DNA from: an uncultured Schlesneria sp.
Lineage (GTDB): Bacteria > Planctomycetota > Planctomycetia > Planctomycetales > Planctomycetaceae
NCBI GenBank assembly: GCA_903834925.1
Contig: CAILLA010000125.1
Coordinates: forward strand, 1-64,000
Direction of reading: 5' to 3'
Length of the DNA stretch: 64,000 nucleotides
Shown: positions 1 to 9,108 of the stretch, piece after piece
Layout of the letters: each line of letters opens with the position of its first letter
How positions within the stretch are numbered: position 1 is the stretch's first letter
Notes under the pieces: generated by a model
Database searches by the model: none
Seen by the model: only the letters and a program-made list of their open reading frames with translations
Told to the model about the DNA's origin: nothing
Position numbers and translations under genes: made by a program

Positions 1-232
1 ACGACGGGTTCAGAATAGGGACATCGTTCGCGCGTTGCCCGGCACAGCCGGTTCATGCGCGTCGGACGACGGGTTCAGAATAGGGACATCGTTCGCGCGT
101 TGCCCGGCACAGCCGGTTCATGCGCGTCGGACGACGGGTTCAGAATAGGGTCATCGTTCGCGCGTTGCCCGGCACAGCCGGTTCATGCGCGTCGGACGAC
201 GGGTTCAGAATAGGGTCATCGTTCGCGCGTTG
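1..232. repeat. 65-bp tandem repeat, about 3.6 copies
   Basis: Direct repeats with a 65-bp period begin at 1, 66, 131 and 196, and the last copy stops near 232. Copies are almost identical; the clearest difference is base 21 of the unit, which is A in copies one and two and T in copies three and four. The unit starts ACGACGGGTTCAGAATAGGG. No convincing reading frame spans the array, and it continues beyond the left edge, so the copy number is a minimum. Confidence 0.93.
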
Positions 233-236
233 ACTA

Positions 237-264
237 GGCGAGCCGGGCGGCGTAAGCCCTCGGA
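237..264. repeat. dispersed GC-rich motif, copy 1
   Basis: This 28-bp stretch contains GAGCCGGGCGGCGTAAGCCC and recurs in reverse complement at 47813-47840 with one difference. The two copies are 47 kb apart in non-coding DNA, which fits a small dispersed repeat. The rest of the gap up to 470 holds only the leader of the sulfatase gene. Confidence 0.7.
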
Positions 265-470
265 CTCTTCTTGGCTTTTCTACTCACTACTCTCGCAAAA
301 CTACTCTCTGCCGCTTCAGCCCGCCTCCCGGCTCACCTCGTTTTCCAGTTGTCGCGAATTCGATTTGCCCAAAGCAATCGGTACCAGACTCCGCTTCCCG
401 TTTATTGAATCGCGGGACAACTCCTCGTATTGTTGGGATTGAACCCATTTACAACTACGAGAGGCCACTG

Positions 471-1952
471 ATGATGTCACGACGCATGGCGACGTTAATT
501 GTGTTTTTGTTTTGTGGATTCATCACTCAGACGACGGAAGCTGCCGAAAAGAAAAACGTCGTCATGATTGTCGCTGACGACCTGGGACGACAGCTTGGTT
601 GTTATGGTGACACGGTCGTTAAGACACCCAATATCGACCGACTCGCCGCCGAAGGAATTCGGTGTACTCGAGCCTATTGTACGACGGCCAGTTGCAGCCC
701 AAGCCGATCGGTAATCCTCAGCGGATTGCACAATCATGCCAACGGCCAATTAGGACTGGCTCACAACGTCCATCACTTTGCCGGTTACGAGTCTGTCCGT
801 TCACTGCCACTTTTGATGACATCTGCCGGTTATCGCACATGCCGAATTGGGAAGTTGCATGTGGCCCCTGAATACGTCGCCAAATTCGAGTTTTCTCGAG
901 ACATTGGAATTCAAGGTGCTCGAAACCCGATTCAGATGGCCAAAAACGCCAGGGAATGGATCGAAGAAAAGGATGCTCGTCCTTTCTTCTTGTATTTCTG
1001 CCCGACCGATCCTCATCGTGGACCCGGCCCCGTCGATTACGCGAACCATAACGAACAGCCCGACTTCTATGCCGGGGTGACTGCCGAGAAGTATGACCCG
1101 GCCAATATCCCCGTCCCCGAATGGCTGCCCGATCGCCCGGAAGTCCGCCGCGATCTGGCGGAGTACTACCAGTCGATCTCACGATTCGATGCCGGCATCG
1201 GAGCTTTGATTCAATCGTTGCACGAAACGAACCATTGGGACGACACCGTGATTTTATTGCTCAGCGACAACGGCCCGCCAATTCCCGGTGCAAAGACAAC
1301 ACTCTACGAACCTGGGATCCATCTCCCCTTAATTGTCCGAAACCCGGATCTTTCCCGCCGCGGGACATGTGACGCACTGATTACCTGGGCTGATCTCGTT
1401 CCCACAATTCTGGAAATGTGCCAAATTCCTGTCCCGACTGGCATCACGGTGCAAGCCGTGGAAAATCAAGGGCGCGAATCAGCCAAGGCCACGAAAGCAA
1501 AAACACCGTTTGCGTTTCATGGTCGCTCGTTCATGAAAGATCTTGCCCAAGAGCATTCTGAGAACCCGCGAGACGTCTTCTTCTCGCATACCTTCCACGA
1601 AGTGACCATGTACTATCCAATGCGAGCCGTCCGCAGTGACCGCTACAAGCTGATCTGGAACATCGCTCATCCACTCCCGTTCCCGTTTGCTCAAGATCTT
1701 TACCAGTCAGCGGTCTGGCAAGAAACGCTCAAGCGAAAAGCCCCCAATGAGTTGTACGGAGTTCGTAGCGTCAAAACATTTTTGCAGCGACCGGAGTTTG
1801 AGCTTTACGATCTGGAAGCGGACCCCGGTGAGGGTACAAACCTTGCCGCATCTGTCGAGCACTCAGCCACACTTAAGTCGTTGCAGGAAAAACTCCGCAA
1901 ATTTCAGAAGGAAACGGAAGACCCCTGGCGATCAAAATGGGAATATGAATGA
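471..1952 (+). CDS. secreted formylglycine-dependent sulfatase
   Basis: A 493-residue sulfatase of the alkaline-phosphatase superfamily, expected to hydrolyse sulfate esters, probably on sulfated polysaccharides, outside the cytoplasm. The signature CSPSR is at residues 75-79; Cys75 should be converted to formylglycine. The metal-binding Asp pair lies in IVADDLG near residues 34-39, and a second conserved block (LLLSDNGP) lies in the middle of the protein. Residues 1-24 form a signal peptide with a hydrophobic core. The start at 471 is preferred because AGAGG lies 6-7 bases upstream; an in-frame ATG at 405 would add 22 residues before the signal peptide. The exact substrate cannot be told. 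Planctomycetes carry many such genes. Confidence 0.93.
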   Translation: MMSRRMATLIVFLFCGFITQTTEAAEKKNVVMIVADDLGRQLGCYGDTVVKTPNIDRLAAEGIRCTRAYCTTASCSPSRSVILSGLHNHANGQLGLAHNVHHFAGYESVRSLPLLMTSAGYRTCRIGKLHVAPEYVAKFEFSRDIGIQGARNPIQMAKNAREWIEEKDARPFFLYFCPTDPHRGPGPVDYANHNEQPDFYAGVTAEKYDPANIPVPEWLPDRPEVRRDLAEYYQSISRFDAGIGALIQSLHETNHWDDTVILLLSDNGPPIPGAKTTLYEPGIHLPLIVRNPDLSRRGTCDALITWADLVPTILEMCQIPVPTGITVQAVENQGRESAKATKAKTPFAFHGRSFMKDLAQEHSENPRDVFFSHTFHEVTMYYPMRAVRSDRYKLIWNIAHPLPFPFAQDLYQSAVWQETLKRKAPNELYGVRSVKTFLQRPEFELYDLEADPGEGTNLAASVEHSATLKSLQEKLRKFQKETEDPWRSKWEYE

Positions 1953-2011
1953 TCCAGCGCTTCACGGCCGGCGAACGCCGAGCGGGATTCTGAAAACGGC
2001 ACTGATTTGAG

Positions 2012-2033
2012 GTGCCACTGCATTGGAGTCTTA
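2012..2033 (-). repeat. dispersed GACTCC...GTGGCAC element, copy 1
   Basis: On the minus strand this reads as a 20-of-22 match to a motif ending GACTCCGATGCAGTGGCAC that also occurs at 5931-5952 and 49377-49398. It lies in the 428-bp gap between the sulfatase and the next gene. The remainder of that gap (1953-2380) shows no gene or clear terminator. Confidence 0.6.
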
Positions 2034-2380
2034 GACGATGCAGATTTTTTGTTTAACCCGAAGCCAGCGGCGCAGGCCGATCGGTGTTCAGCCGATCTCT
2101 TCAAGCGTTGCCCCAAGCCTGTCTTTTCGTAATGCCCCAACGAGAATTGACGCGTCGGCTGACGGCAATTCCGCCGCTCCGTTCCCGCTTCTCTGCGAGG
2201 CGCGGTTAACCGAAGGCAACAGATTCATCACTCGCCCCCTTTTTCTGCAGAGATGAATCGAGGAAGTTGCTTGTGGAATCAAACTCGGAACCGCAACATA
2301 AACGTTCACTTAAATAACACGGAATCCCAACGATCACAAAAGCTAACCCTGCTTCGAATTCATTTTCAGAAGGAAACTCC

Positions 2381-3244
2381 ATGGCGATTACTCGGAATCA
2401 AAACGTTACAGGACTTCTGATCGCGACTGCGGCCGGCTTGGCAAGTGCTGGGATGTTGACGTTTATTGACGAAGAGTCGACGGGAGTTTCCACGGTGATT
2501 GCGGCAGACAAGGCAATCGGCAAGGACTGGACACTGCCAGAAAATCCCAATCCGCAAACAATTCTTAACGAAGCCCAGGCCGATGCGCAGGCGAAACGTT
2601 ACGAAATCGCGTTGGCCAAACAAGTCTGGTTCCATGAGAATGCATTGAAATTGAATCCAGGAATGACCGGAGTTCGCCTCTCGTTTGCGCTGTCGAGTTG
2701 GGAAAGTCTGGGACGTGCGTACCCGCCGGCGATGACTAAGCTTCAGGCCATTCGGGATGGACTCCAGGAACGCGCGATTAAGGGTGAAGACTTAATGAGC
2801 GGGTTCGCTGATCTGGCTGCCATCAATCGAACATTGGGGGAAGATTCTCGAACAAGCGAAGCCTTCAGGGCAACCGATGTCCTCAATCCGAAGGCAGCCA
2901 AAATGGCGATTTTCTACGTGAAACCAGCACTCGTCAAATCGAAGGATTATGAGCTCTACCTCAAATACACCGATGTGAAGCGAGACTATCTGCAGATGCG
3001 ACAACTTTACGAGCTTAACATGCAGATGGCTGAAGATAAGAAATTCGGTGGCAATCTTGGAGACTTCGCAAAAAAGTCGTTCCGAAACGGGAGCGCAACA
3101 CTTGTTGCGATTCTGGCGGTGAGTGATCGTAAAGGCGAAGCTTCGGAAATCGCGGCACTCGCAAAGAAACAACTCGAAGACCCTGAATTCTTTAAGGAGC
3201 TTGACGCAGCTCTGGTAGGAACAGTCCCCAATCCTTTTCCTTAA
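2381..3244 (+). CDS. secreted or membrane-anchored helical protein, unknown function
   Basis: A 287-residue protein not recognised as a named family. An N-terminal hydrophobic stretch (about residues 9-26, GLLIATAAGLASAG) looks like a signal peptide or anchor. The rest is predominantly helical; segments such as YEIALAKQVWFHENALKLNP around residues 72-92 resemble tetratricopeptide helices, so a TPR-like scaffold is possible. AAGGAA lies about nine bases before the ATG, supporting the start. It stands alone between intergenic gaps holding dispersed repeats, and a REP-like inverted pair follows its stop. Function cannot be assigned. Confidence 0.8.
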   Translation: MAITRNQNVTGLLIATAAGLASAGMLTFIDEESTGVSTVIAADKAIGKDWTLPENPNPQTILNEAQADAQAKRYEIALAKQVWFHENALKLNPGMTGVRLSFALSSWESLGRAYPPAMTKLQAIRDGLQERAIKGEDLMSGFADLAAINRTLGEDSRTSEAFRATDVLNPKAAKMAIFYVKPALVKSKDYELYLKYTDVKRDYLQMRQLYELNMQMAEDKKFGGNLGDFAKKSFRNGSATLVAILAVSDRKGEASEIAALAKKQLEDPEFFKELDAALVGTVPNPFP

Positions 3245-3255
3245 CATGGATCATT

Positions 3256-3400
3256 CGTTAGCCCGACGCGCAAGCGAGGGAACTTCGCCACAAAATGACA
3301 CGGTGGGTGATTTGGCGATTGCGCCGGACAGTATCGTCGTGGATGAAACTGTATTCAAAGCCGGTTGTGATTCGTCCCTCGCTTGCGCGTCGGGCTAACG
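3256..3400. repeat. REP-like inverted pair (26-bp perfect arms)
   Basis: The 26-bp arm at 3256-3281 is repeated as its exact reverse complement at 3375-3400, with 93 bp between. The arm contains GCCCGACGCGCAAGCGAGGG. A related, imperfect inverted pair occurs at 16330-16392. Two REP palindromes in opposite orientation around a spacer is the layout called a REPIN, which RAYT transposases are thought to mobilise; that role is inferred here. Confidence 0.85.
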
Positions 3401-3542
3401 TTTCACAGCTGTTTTTAGCAACATCGGTTTAACTCTTGATCCAATATGATTTTTCCGAATCACGGAACATGCCGGATTAATCTGGGCTAAGCTCCGTTTT
3501 AATCGTACGGGCAAATCCGATAACATGTTGTTGGAGGTTTGA

Positions 3543-4121
3543 ATGTCGACAGTGCCCAACAACTTCATGAACGATGCAGAATATCTCGCGTTTGAACGAA
3601 GTTCCGAGATTCGACACGAATATTATCGTGGACAGGTCTTTGCGATGGCAGGGGCAACTGCCAATCATAGCTGGATCACGGATTCGCTCATCGTCGCTTT
3701 CAGGCAACGACTTTCTGACGACGGTTGTCGTCCCTACTCAAGGGATATGCGAGTCTATATCGAGGGGTCCGGGCTTTACACGTACCCTGATGTCGTGATC
3801 GCGTGTCCGCCCCAATTCAAAGACGATCGAACCGACACGCTCGTCAATCCACGGGTGGTGATCGAAGTGCTTTCTCCTTCCACCGAGGATTACGATCGCG
3901 GAAAGAAATTCGATCTTTATCGTCAGTCGCCCACGCTCGACCAATACATTCTTGTGGCACAGGATGCGCCGCGAGTTATCAGTTTCGTCCGCCAGTCTGA
4001 CGGAGTTGCCTGGCTGATGAACCCGCTCGACGGCCTCCACGCAGATCTCGATTTCCCCTCGCTTGCAATCAGAATACCCTTGTCCGAGATCTTTCGCGGA
4101 ATTGATTTCGCATCAAACTAA
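3543..4121 (+). CDS. Uma2-family (DUF820) putative endonuclease
   Basis: A 192-residue protein with the layout of the Uma2 family, which has a restriction-endonuclease-like PD-(D/E)XK fold: an N-terminal segment with YLAFE and HEYYRGQVFAMAG, the block YPDVVIAC near residues 80-87, the strand VVIEVLSPST near 103-112, and DRGKKFDLYRQ with a candidate active-site Lys. Length is normal for the family. GGAGG lies six bases upstream of the ATG. Members are numerous in planctomycetes and cyanobacteria, and their biological role is poorly known. The gene converges with the next one, and the two stop codons overlap within four bases. Confidence 0.88.
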   Translation: MSTVPNNFMNDAEYLAFERSSEIRHEYYRGQVFAMAGATANHSWITDSLIVAFRQRLSDDGCRPYSRDMRVYIEGSGLYTYPDVVIACPPQFKDDRTDTLVNPRVVIEVLSPSTEDYDRGKKFDLYRQSPTLDQYILVAQDAPRVISFVRQSDGVAWLMNPLDGLHADLDFPSLAIRIPLSEIFRGIDFASN

Positions 4122-4774
4122 GGTGCAAAAAGGTAGGCAGGTGGAATCGGGTTGTCTTGCATTCGAAGATCGCCAAGTTTCTTGCGCATGCTATCGCGAT
4201 CATTGTCCGTGTACTTCTCTGCGAGCTTTTCTTCTTCTGAGATGACCCACTCCAACACTTCAATTTGCAGTTCTTTCAGAGATTTCTCTTTGCGAGTTTC
4301 CCACCACTCGTGTGCAGTTTTGGGTTCCCCCAACTTGAAGTGAGCGAAGTAATTCGGAGGTCTGGGACTGCGCTGCGAAAAACGGCTGCCTGGCCCTCCC
4401 AATGCTGAATAGGGTTCAAGGTGGCTATCGACGAGATGAATACAAACCTGGTCGACAGTTTTGTTGATTTGGGCTTCGACACCGTCGCCATTCAAGCAAA
4501 ATCGTTTGTCATCAAAGTGATTGAACAATCGGTGAAATGCTTTAGGACCGAGTTTTCGCAGGGCTTGATGGGCACTCGAAACCTTTTTCTGCGCCTCTTT
4601 GTCATACCCCTCGGGATAAACGGCAAAAGGCCCTCGGCGTGTCGGTGCCTCATTCGGCGAGACGAGCTCGCTGATCAGACGATCGATCTGCTCGTCAGTA
4701 ACTTCGGCATCTTGTGCCGTGGCCAGTTGAATCTGACAGATCAGGATACAACAGACTGCGATTGTTCGGGACAT
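4118..4774 (-). CDS. small secreted protein, unknown function
   Basis: A 218-residue exported protein that I do not recognise. The start at 4774 gives a clean signal peptide (MSRTIAVCCILICQIQLATA) preceded by GGGAG nine bases upstream; an in-frame GTG six codons further out is less likely. The mature part is rich in charged helices, with a short low-complexity segment around PRPPN, and ends PIPPAYLFAP. No catalytic motif is visible. It overlaps the convergent Uma2 gene by four bases. Confidence 0.75.
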   Translation of the reverse strand: MSRTIAVCCILICQIQLATAQDAEVTDEQIDRLISELVSPNEAPTRRGPFAVYPEGYDKEAQKKVSSAHQALRKLGPKAFHRLFNHFDDKRFCLNGDGVEAQINKTVDQVCIHLVDSHLEPYSALGGPGSRFSQRSPRPPNYFAHFKLGEPKTAHEWWETRKEKSLKELQIEVLEWVISEEEKLAEKYTDNDRDSMRKKLGDLRMQDNPIPPAYLFAP

Positions 4775-4807
4775 TACAAAAAACTCCCTCACGTATATCG
4801 AACTCGA

Positions 4808-5171
4808 TCATTCACCCACAACAAGGACAAAAAACGAACCCGGAACAAAATTGCGGCGACCTTGTGGCTGGGGTTGGCCTTCTGGCACCGGCACGGCCGT
4901 CGCTGCGGACAAATACAACCGATGAGTTTTCGGATCAATGGTCATCGTTCGAGCACTGGGTCGAGTTATCCAGATGGATGACGACCACTCGATTGGCACG
5001 CGAGACATACAGCCGTCGAGCGTCCGAGTCGACACTCAAATAATCCCAGCCCCCTTCGCCCCCGACAGCATTCTTGTGGACCTTCCATTCCGGCTTCGCA
5101 GCACCCGCCCCCGGTTCTTGAGCCAATAACAATGCAGAAGCGATCGCGAGACAAGGGATCGTAGGAAACAT
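4808..5171 (-). pseudogene. YncE-like beta-propeller gene, both ends kept, middle deleted
   Basis: The first part reads as a signal peptide followed by WKVHKNAVGGEGGWDYLSVD and a blade ending VVVIHLDN, typical of the start of YncE-like secreted propellers. Within a few codons the coding sense moves to another frame with ARTMTIDPKTHRLYLSAA and the end NFVPGSFFVLVVGE, typical of the last blade. A full protein would be about 330 residues, so some 200 residues are missing from the middle and the junction near 4965-4985 is out of frame. The family call rests on recognisable terminal motifs only. Confidence 0.75.
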
Positions 5172-5268
5172 GGAAGTCACTCTTTCGACAAAACGCATTT
5201 CGAGCTACGGAGAGAAGGGATAAACCACGATATCAAACCCCGTGTTCGAATTCTCTTCCGCAATGACG

Positions 5269-5308
5269 TTGAGAACACGCCGCGCGGATCGGCGCGGCGT
5301 GTTCTCAA
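5269..5308. repeat. perfect 17-bp hairpin at the edge of repeat copy A
   Basis: Arms at 5269-5285 and 5292-5308 are exact reverse complements around a six-base loop (GGATCG) and are very GC-rich. There is no U-run, so this is a weak candidate for an intrinsic terminator. The right arm runs into the start of the 223-bp repeat copy A, where the longer copies B, C and D have a different upstream sequence. Confidence 0.8.
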
Positions 5309-5524
5309 GCCGAGCACCGATAACGAATGAGGAGGCCGCACAACTCATGTGTCACTCGCTTTCGAAATCGCTCCAAACGTTGCCCGTCCTCTGAAATCTC
5401 TCCAGGTTCGCCCGCCCGCAAATCCGCGCACGTTCTCATCGCGAGAATTCCGAGCCGTATGTTTGGCGATTTCCAAGACCCAATTTGGCGAAACATTTGT
5501 TCGAAAAAGTTGTGTTGCTCAAGT
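5302..5524 (+). repeat. island repeat R1, copy A (short form)
   Basis: About 223 bp that match copies B (6206-6616), C (7754-8176) and D (8818-9093) at roughly 80-90 percent by eye. Shared landmarks are TTCTCAAGCCGAGCACCGAT near the left, TTTCGAAATCGC in the middle, and CCAATTTGGCGA followed by TTCGAAAAAG at the right. Copy A lacks the left 50-190 bp found in the others. Reading frames are not conserved among copies, so it is probably not coding. Confidence 0.88.
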
Positions 5525-6205
5525 CGAATTCCGTGAGGACGGTGGTTGTACCTCCGCAGCCGATGGAATCGTTCGCACTGTCATCAATTCGTCGGAACCG
5601 TATACGATGCAGAAATGGCAATCGTCTTTTCCCCGAAGGGGATATGGATACCAGCCCGGGGCAAGCGAGTCTTCGAGCGCCGCCCCGGGTTGCGGGTCAA
5701 GGAATTGTGGGTGCCCTGAAGGGGCACGGGAACGCAATGATCGCGATTCGGGCAAAAATTTATGCGGAAATTGTGTGTCGCCGGTTCCGTTGCCCTTACA
5801 GGCATCGCCGTGAAGGAATTTTCTTCGAGAAAACAGGGGCTCGAACGAGATCTTGTGCCACTGAATGACCGTCTTCGGTCACTCAGTGTCTTACAATTGC
5901 TAGTTTACAGGTCAAAGACACTGCGTCGGAGAAGACTCCGATGCAGTGGCACGTCACATCGGTATCGTTTTGGAAAATCACGGCGTTGCCTTACAGGGCA
6001 AATCCGTTTTTTTTGATTGTGACCCAGGGCGGCGCTCGCGGACGAGCTTGCCCTGGGCTAGTTTCCGCTCCCCCTTCAGGGGAAAGATTCGGTGTTGTTG
6101 GGCATGCGTTTGGGGCAAACTCGTCGGAGGATTTGGCGCCCGTTCTGAAACGTCGCTGGACGGGCCCAAACGATTGACGAGCGTCGTGATCGAATCACTT
6201 CCGAA
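5525..6205. other. repeat-derived intergenic region
   Basis: No supportable gene. Two stretches resemble each other and carry CCCTGAAGGGGC or CCCCTTCAGGGG hairpins beside GC-rich text (about 5620-5740 and 6020-6110), like decayed copies of another dispersed element. A copy of the GACTCCGATGCAGTGGCAC motif sits at 5931-5952. Several open frames cross here on both strands, but they are mutually overlapping and without ribosome-binding sites or recognisable domains. Confidence 0.55.
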
Positions 6206-6616
6206 GCTAGCAGCGTCGCCCACGTGGCCGACGCTGCTCGTGTCGAATGCAATTGCCCCAAACCGGGTCGGTCAACACCGCTATCACGTCCCCATACAAA
6301 CTCAGGATCTCTTGCCGTGTAGCGCGTCGGCATTAATACTGAGGTACTCAGATCCCCCCAAAACGTTGCAATCGAGGGGAATCGACGCACTCATTCTCAA
6401 GCCGAGCACCGATCACGAATGAGGCGGCCGCGCAACTCATCCGTCACCCACTTTCGAAATCGCCCCAAACGTTGCCAGTTCGCTGAAACCCGCCGGTTCC
6501 GCCCGCCCGCAGATCCGCGCACTCTTTCATCGCGGGTATACCAAGCCGTATCCTTGGCGTTTTCCAACACCCAATTTGGCGATATGTTTGTTAGAAAAAG
6601 CAGTGTCTCCTAAGTC
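6206..6616 (+). repeat. island repeat R1, copy B (long form)
   Basis: About 411 bp. It opens with a palindrome around GCCCACGTGGCCGAC (6206-6245), continues through a stretch containing CCGGGTCGGTCAACACCG, then CTCAGATCCCCC, and ends with the core shared with copies A, C and D. It aligns along its whole length with copy C. Its right end is about 30 bp from the stop of the broken DUF1016 gene on the minus strand. Confidence 0.88.
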
Positions 6617-6647
6617 CCACGCGCTGCCGGAGTGCAGCAATGGCAAG

Positions 6648-7353
6648 TCAGCCTTGCGGTTTTCTTTTGCTTCTTTTCTTCGTTATTTTTTTGCGAGATG
6701 CCGACTTATTTGCATTCACGGAGTTCGACTTCGGCAATTTTGTCGGGGAAAGGGTTACCGCAGCGGACTTCGTAAGTTCAGTCTCGATTTCCTCGACAGT
6801 CGGATGGGCGGACTTCAGGGTGGCTGGCAATGCGCGAGTCAGTTCGTATTCAGAAATTCCAATCGGCTTTAACACGCCGCGCAATGAGTACTCGGCGACG
6901 ATGTGGTTGCGGTCCTGGCAGAGGCTCCATCAGGAGGGCGTGGTGTCCCCAAGGAATCGACCAGAGAATAGAATTGAGGCCAGTAGCAGATTGTGCCACG
7001 CCTTGCGGCACTTTTTCAGTGCTCGCAATTTGTGCCACAGGCTGTGGCACATTTGCCACAGGGGCTGGGTAGGCACGAAAGAAGGCGAGCATTCGCTTGA
7101 TGTTTCGCTCTGAAAACCCCTTTTCCTCGGGTAATTCGTTCGCCAGTTCGCGGGCCAACTTCGGAATGACGGCGGCTCCCCAGCCTTCTTGTTTCTGTCG
7201 AGCAGCAATAATCCGACCGATGTCCCAGTACAGTTGCACCAGTTCTGCATTTACCGCCAACACGGCCCGAGCCTGAGCCTGTTGAATCCGCGTCTTAACC
7301 TCGGTCAGGAGTTTTAAAAAGTCGGCTGGGGTGGGCAATTGAGGTTTTCTCAT
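6648..7353 (-). pseudogene. DUF1016 / YhcG-like nuclease gene with central deletion
   Basis: The N-terminal DUF1016 domain is intact in one frame: LTEVKTRIQQAQARAVLAVN, YWDIGRIIAARQ, GFSERNIKRMLAF and LWSIPWGHHALLME. Right after this, coding sense jumps to another frame at NHIVAEYSLRGVLKPIGISE, which is the usual C-terminal block, followed by a Lys-rich tail. The central part that would hold the PD-(D/E)XK catalytic residues, on the order of 100-150 residues, is gone, so the product cannot be an active nuclease. Family members are frequent in defence and mobile regions. The 3' end abuts repeat copy B. Confidence 0.85.
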
Positions 7354-7445
7354 GCGACCCGCCGTTCGACCGTTATCAATTTCGCACTCTCAATTGTCCG
7401 CCCTGGTTCGCGGTGGTATTCATCGAGAAGGACCTCACCAATCAT
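7350..7445 (-). CDS. 31-codon ORF coupled to the DUF1016 remnant
   Basis: A short frame starting MIGEVLLDEYHREP and ending with a stop that overlaps the DUF1016 start (ATGA). The overlap suggests translational coupling, and the frame may be the surviving end of a longer upstream gene, since the codons before its ATG also read open for a while. No family is recognised and the call is weak. Confidence 0.3.
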   Translation of the reverse strand: MIGEVLLDEYHREPGRTIESAKLITVERRVA

Positions 7446-7753
7446 TGACCAGCTGCCTTTCCCGATTGCGCGTGACGTCGGTACCGGCTCGTCAGCACAC
7501 TCACGCCTGAAGGATAGATTTGAATGGTTAATTGATTCATTTGATTCGCTTCATCTATCCGTCGATGGTGGAATTGTCAAGAACCTGCGGACGCAGTGCG
7601 ATCGTCGTTCCGCTGGGTTCGTTTGCTGATCCGGCTTCGTGAGCACCAGACAAAACGCCGTCCTAAACGTTTCATCAGAGACAAGTTAAAACAGAAATCT
7701 GAATGCATTCGAAAGTCCTGGTATTACCGAACCCGCTGTGTCCCCGGTGACGT
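7446..7753. other. intergenic stretch, no gene seen
   Basis: No supportable gene on either strand. It holds one short inverted repeat, GGATAGAT near 7512 and ATCTATCC near 7553. It lies between the DUF1016 remnant and the left end of repeat copy C. Confidence 0.5.
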
Positions 7754-8176
7754 CGACGCTAGCAGCGTCGCCCACGTGGCCGACGCTGCTAGCGTCGGAA
7801 GTGATAGACCGAAACCGGGTCGGCCAGCACCGTTATCACGTCCCCAAACAAACTCTGGATCTCTTGCCGACCGGGTAGCGCGTCGGCATCAAAACTGGTG
7901 TTCTTAGATCCCCCAAAAACTGGAAATCGAGTGGAATCGACGCACTCATTCTCAAGCTGAGCACGGATAACGAATGAGAAGGCCGCGCAACTCATGCGTC
8001 ACCCGTTTTCGAAATCGCCCCAAACGTTGCCAGTCCTCTGAAATCACTCCCGTTTCGCACGCACGCACGCCGATCCGAGCACGCTCTCATCGCGGGTATA
8101 CCGAGCCGTATCCTTGGCAATTTCCAACACGACTTTTTTCGATACTTCATTTCGAAAAAGCTGTGTTCGCCAAGTT
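7754..8176 (+). repeat. island repeat R1, copy C (long form)
   Basis: About 423 bp, colinear with copy B. It begins with a near-perfect 45-bp palindrome (7754-7798) centred on CCCACGTGGCCG, passes the CCGGGTCGGCCAGCACCG and TTAGATCCCCC landmarks, and ends with the shared core. The stop of the nucleotidyltransferase gene is only about 12 bp past its right end. Copy D lies on the other side of that gene, so the gene sits between two direct repeats. Confidence 0.88.
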
Positions 8177-8187
8177 TAAGATTGCCG

Positions 8188-8781
8188 TTAACCATCAGGG
8201 TCTTGTAGCAACTCTTGCAATCGGACCTGTAGTTCAGGCGAGAATCGATCAAGCCATGTTGCATCGATCATGCCGATCGAAATCATATCGAGCAAGTGGA
8301 CTTGGTCCTTTCTACGGAATGAGGTCAGTTTCATCTTGATCAATCGTTCGAAAGGCAAAGTGCGAGCATCTTCGATCCATTCAAATTCATCAATCGATGG
8401 AACTGGCTCCGAATATTCTTCGCGCACCTTCTTTCCAGCAAACACAACATGCACTGCATCCCGGGCTTTGGCATTCGGCCCGTCCAGGAACATTGTCACT
8501 CCTGCGGATTGACGAAAGATAAAACCTGCGGATTCCAAAACCGGGATCGCATTTTCCAAATCGGACTCGTTGAGAATGATATCCACATCCTGAGTGTTTC
8601 TGACAACGGATTCATCGACTTGAGACACCCAATGCTGGACCGCGTTACCACCGATGACGGCATACGGGATGTTCGCAGCATTAAGAGCCCGCGTGACGCG
8701 ACGTAAGCGATCCCTGACCTTTTCCACGGCTGTTTCGATCCTGTCCCAAAGGGCGTCACCGGAATACCTGACTTCAACCAT
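8188..8781 (-). CDS. nucleotidyltransferase-fold protein (AbiEii/MNT-like)
   Basis: A 197-residue protein with the polymerase-beta-like nucleotidyltransferase signature: a GG pair in YAVIGGNAVQHW (residues 44-45) and a DxD metal site in TQDVDIIL (Asp65, Asp67). A third acidic residue may be in the strand around DAVHVVF. Such stand-alone proteins occur in type IV toxin-antitoxin and abortive-infection loci, where they modify tRNA or proteins, and also as orphans; no partner gene is adjacent here. The start at 8781 has AGGAG seven bases upstream and is preferred over one eight codons earlier. The gene is bracketed by repeat copies C and D in direct orientation, which suggests it can be lost or moved by recombination. 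Confidence 0.85.
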   Translation of the reverse strand: MVEVRYSGDALWDRIETAVEKVRDRLRRVTRALNAANIPYAVIGGNAVQHWVSQVDESVVRNTQDVDIILNESDLENAIPVLESAGFIFRQSAGVTMFLDGPNAKARDAVHVVFAGKKVREEYSEPVPSIDEFEWIEDARTLPFERLIKMKLTSFRRKDQVHLLDMISIGMIDATWLDRFSPELQVRLQELLQDPDG

Positions 8782-8817
8782 TTTGAAACTCCTGTTGCTC
8801 AGCATACCACAGAACGG

Positions 8818-9093
8818 AGGTTCTCAGATCCCCCAAAAAGTGGCAATCGAGGGGAATCGACGCACTCTCTCTCAAGCCGAGCACCGATCACGAATGAGGA
8901 GGCCGCGCAACTCATGCGTCACCCGCTTTCGAAATCGCCCCAATCGTTGCCAGCCCTCTGAAATTTCGCCGGTTTCACCCGCACGCAGATCCGCGCACGC
9001 TCTCATCGCGGGAATACCGAGCGGTAATGTTTGGCGATTTCCAACACCCAATTTGGCGATACGTTTGTTCGAAAAAGCTTTGTCCCCCAAGTG
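8818..9093 (+). repeat. island repeat R1, copy D (intermediate form)
   Basis: About 276 bp beginning at TTCTCAGATCCCCC and running to the shared right end. It lacks the left palindrome present in copies B and C. It lies just upstream of the nucleotidyltransferase start and about 16 bp from the stop of a frameshifted small ORF on the minus strand. Confidence 0.88.
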
Positions 9094-9108
9094 GAGACAG
9101 CAGGATTT

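Noticed and set aside
718-1182. Minus-strand 154-codon frame inside the sulfatase gene
   Set aside because: It is antisense to conserved sulfatase motifs, and its Arg/Gly/Ser-rich product looks like a codon-bias shadow.
5349-5868. Plus-strand frames of 127-154 codons in the repeat region
   Set aside because: They overlap each other and repeat copy A; equivalent frames in copies B, C and D are broken, so the element is not coding in this sense.
5302-9093. Classical integron attC sites in the island repeats
   Set aside because: No GTTRRRY/RYYYAAC core pair flanking a short imperfect palindrome was seen, the element is longer than attC sites, and no integrase gene is in the window.
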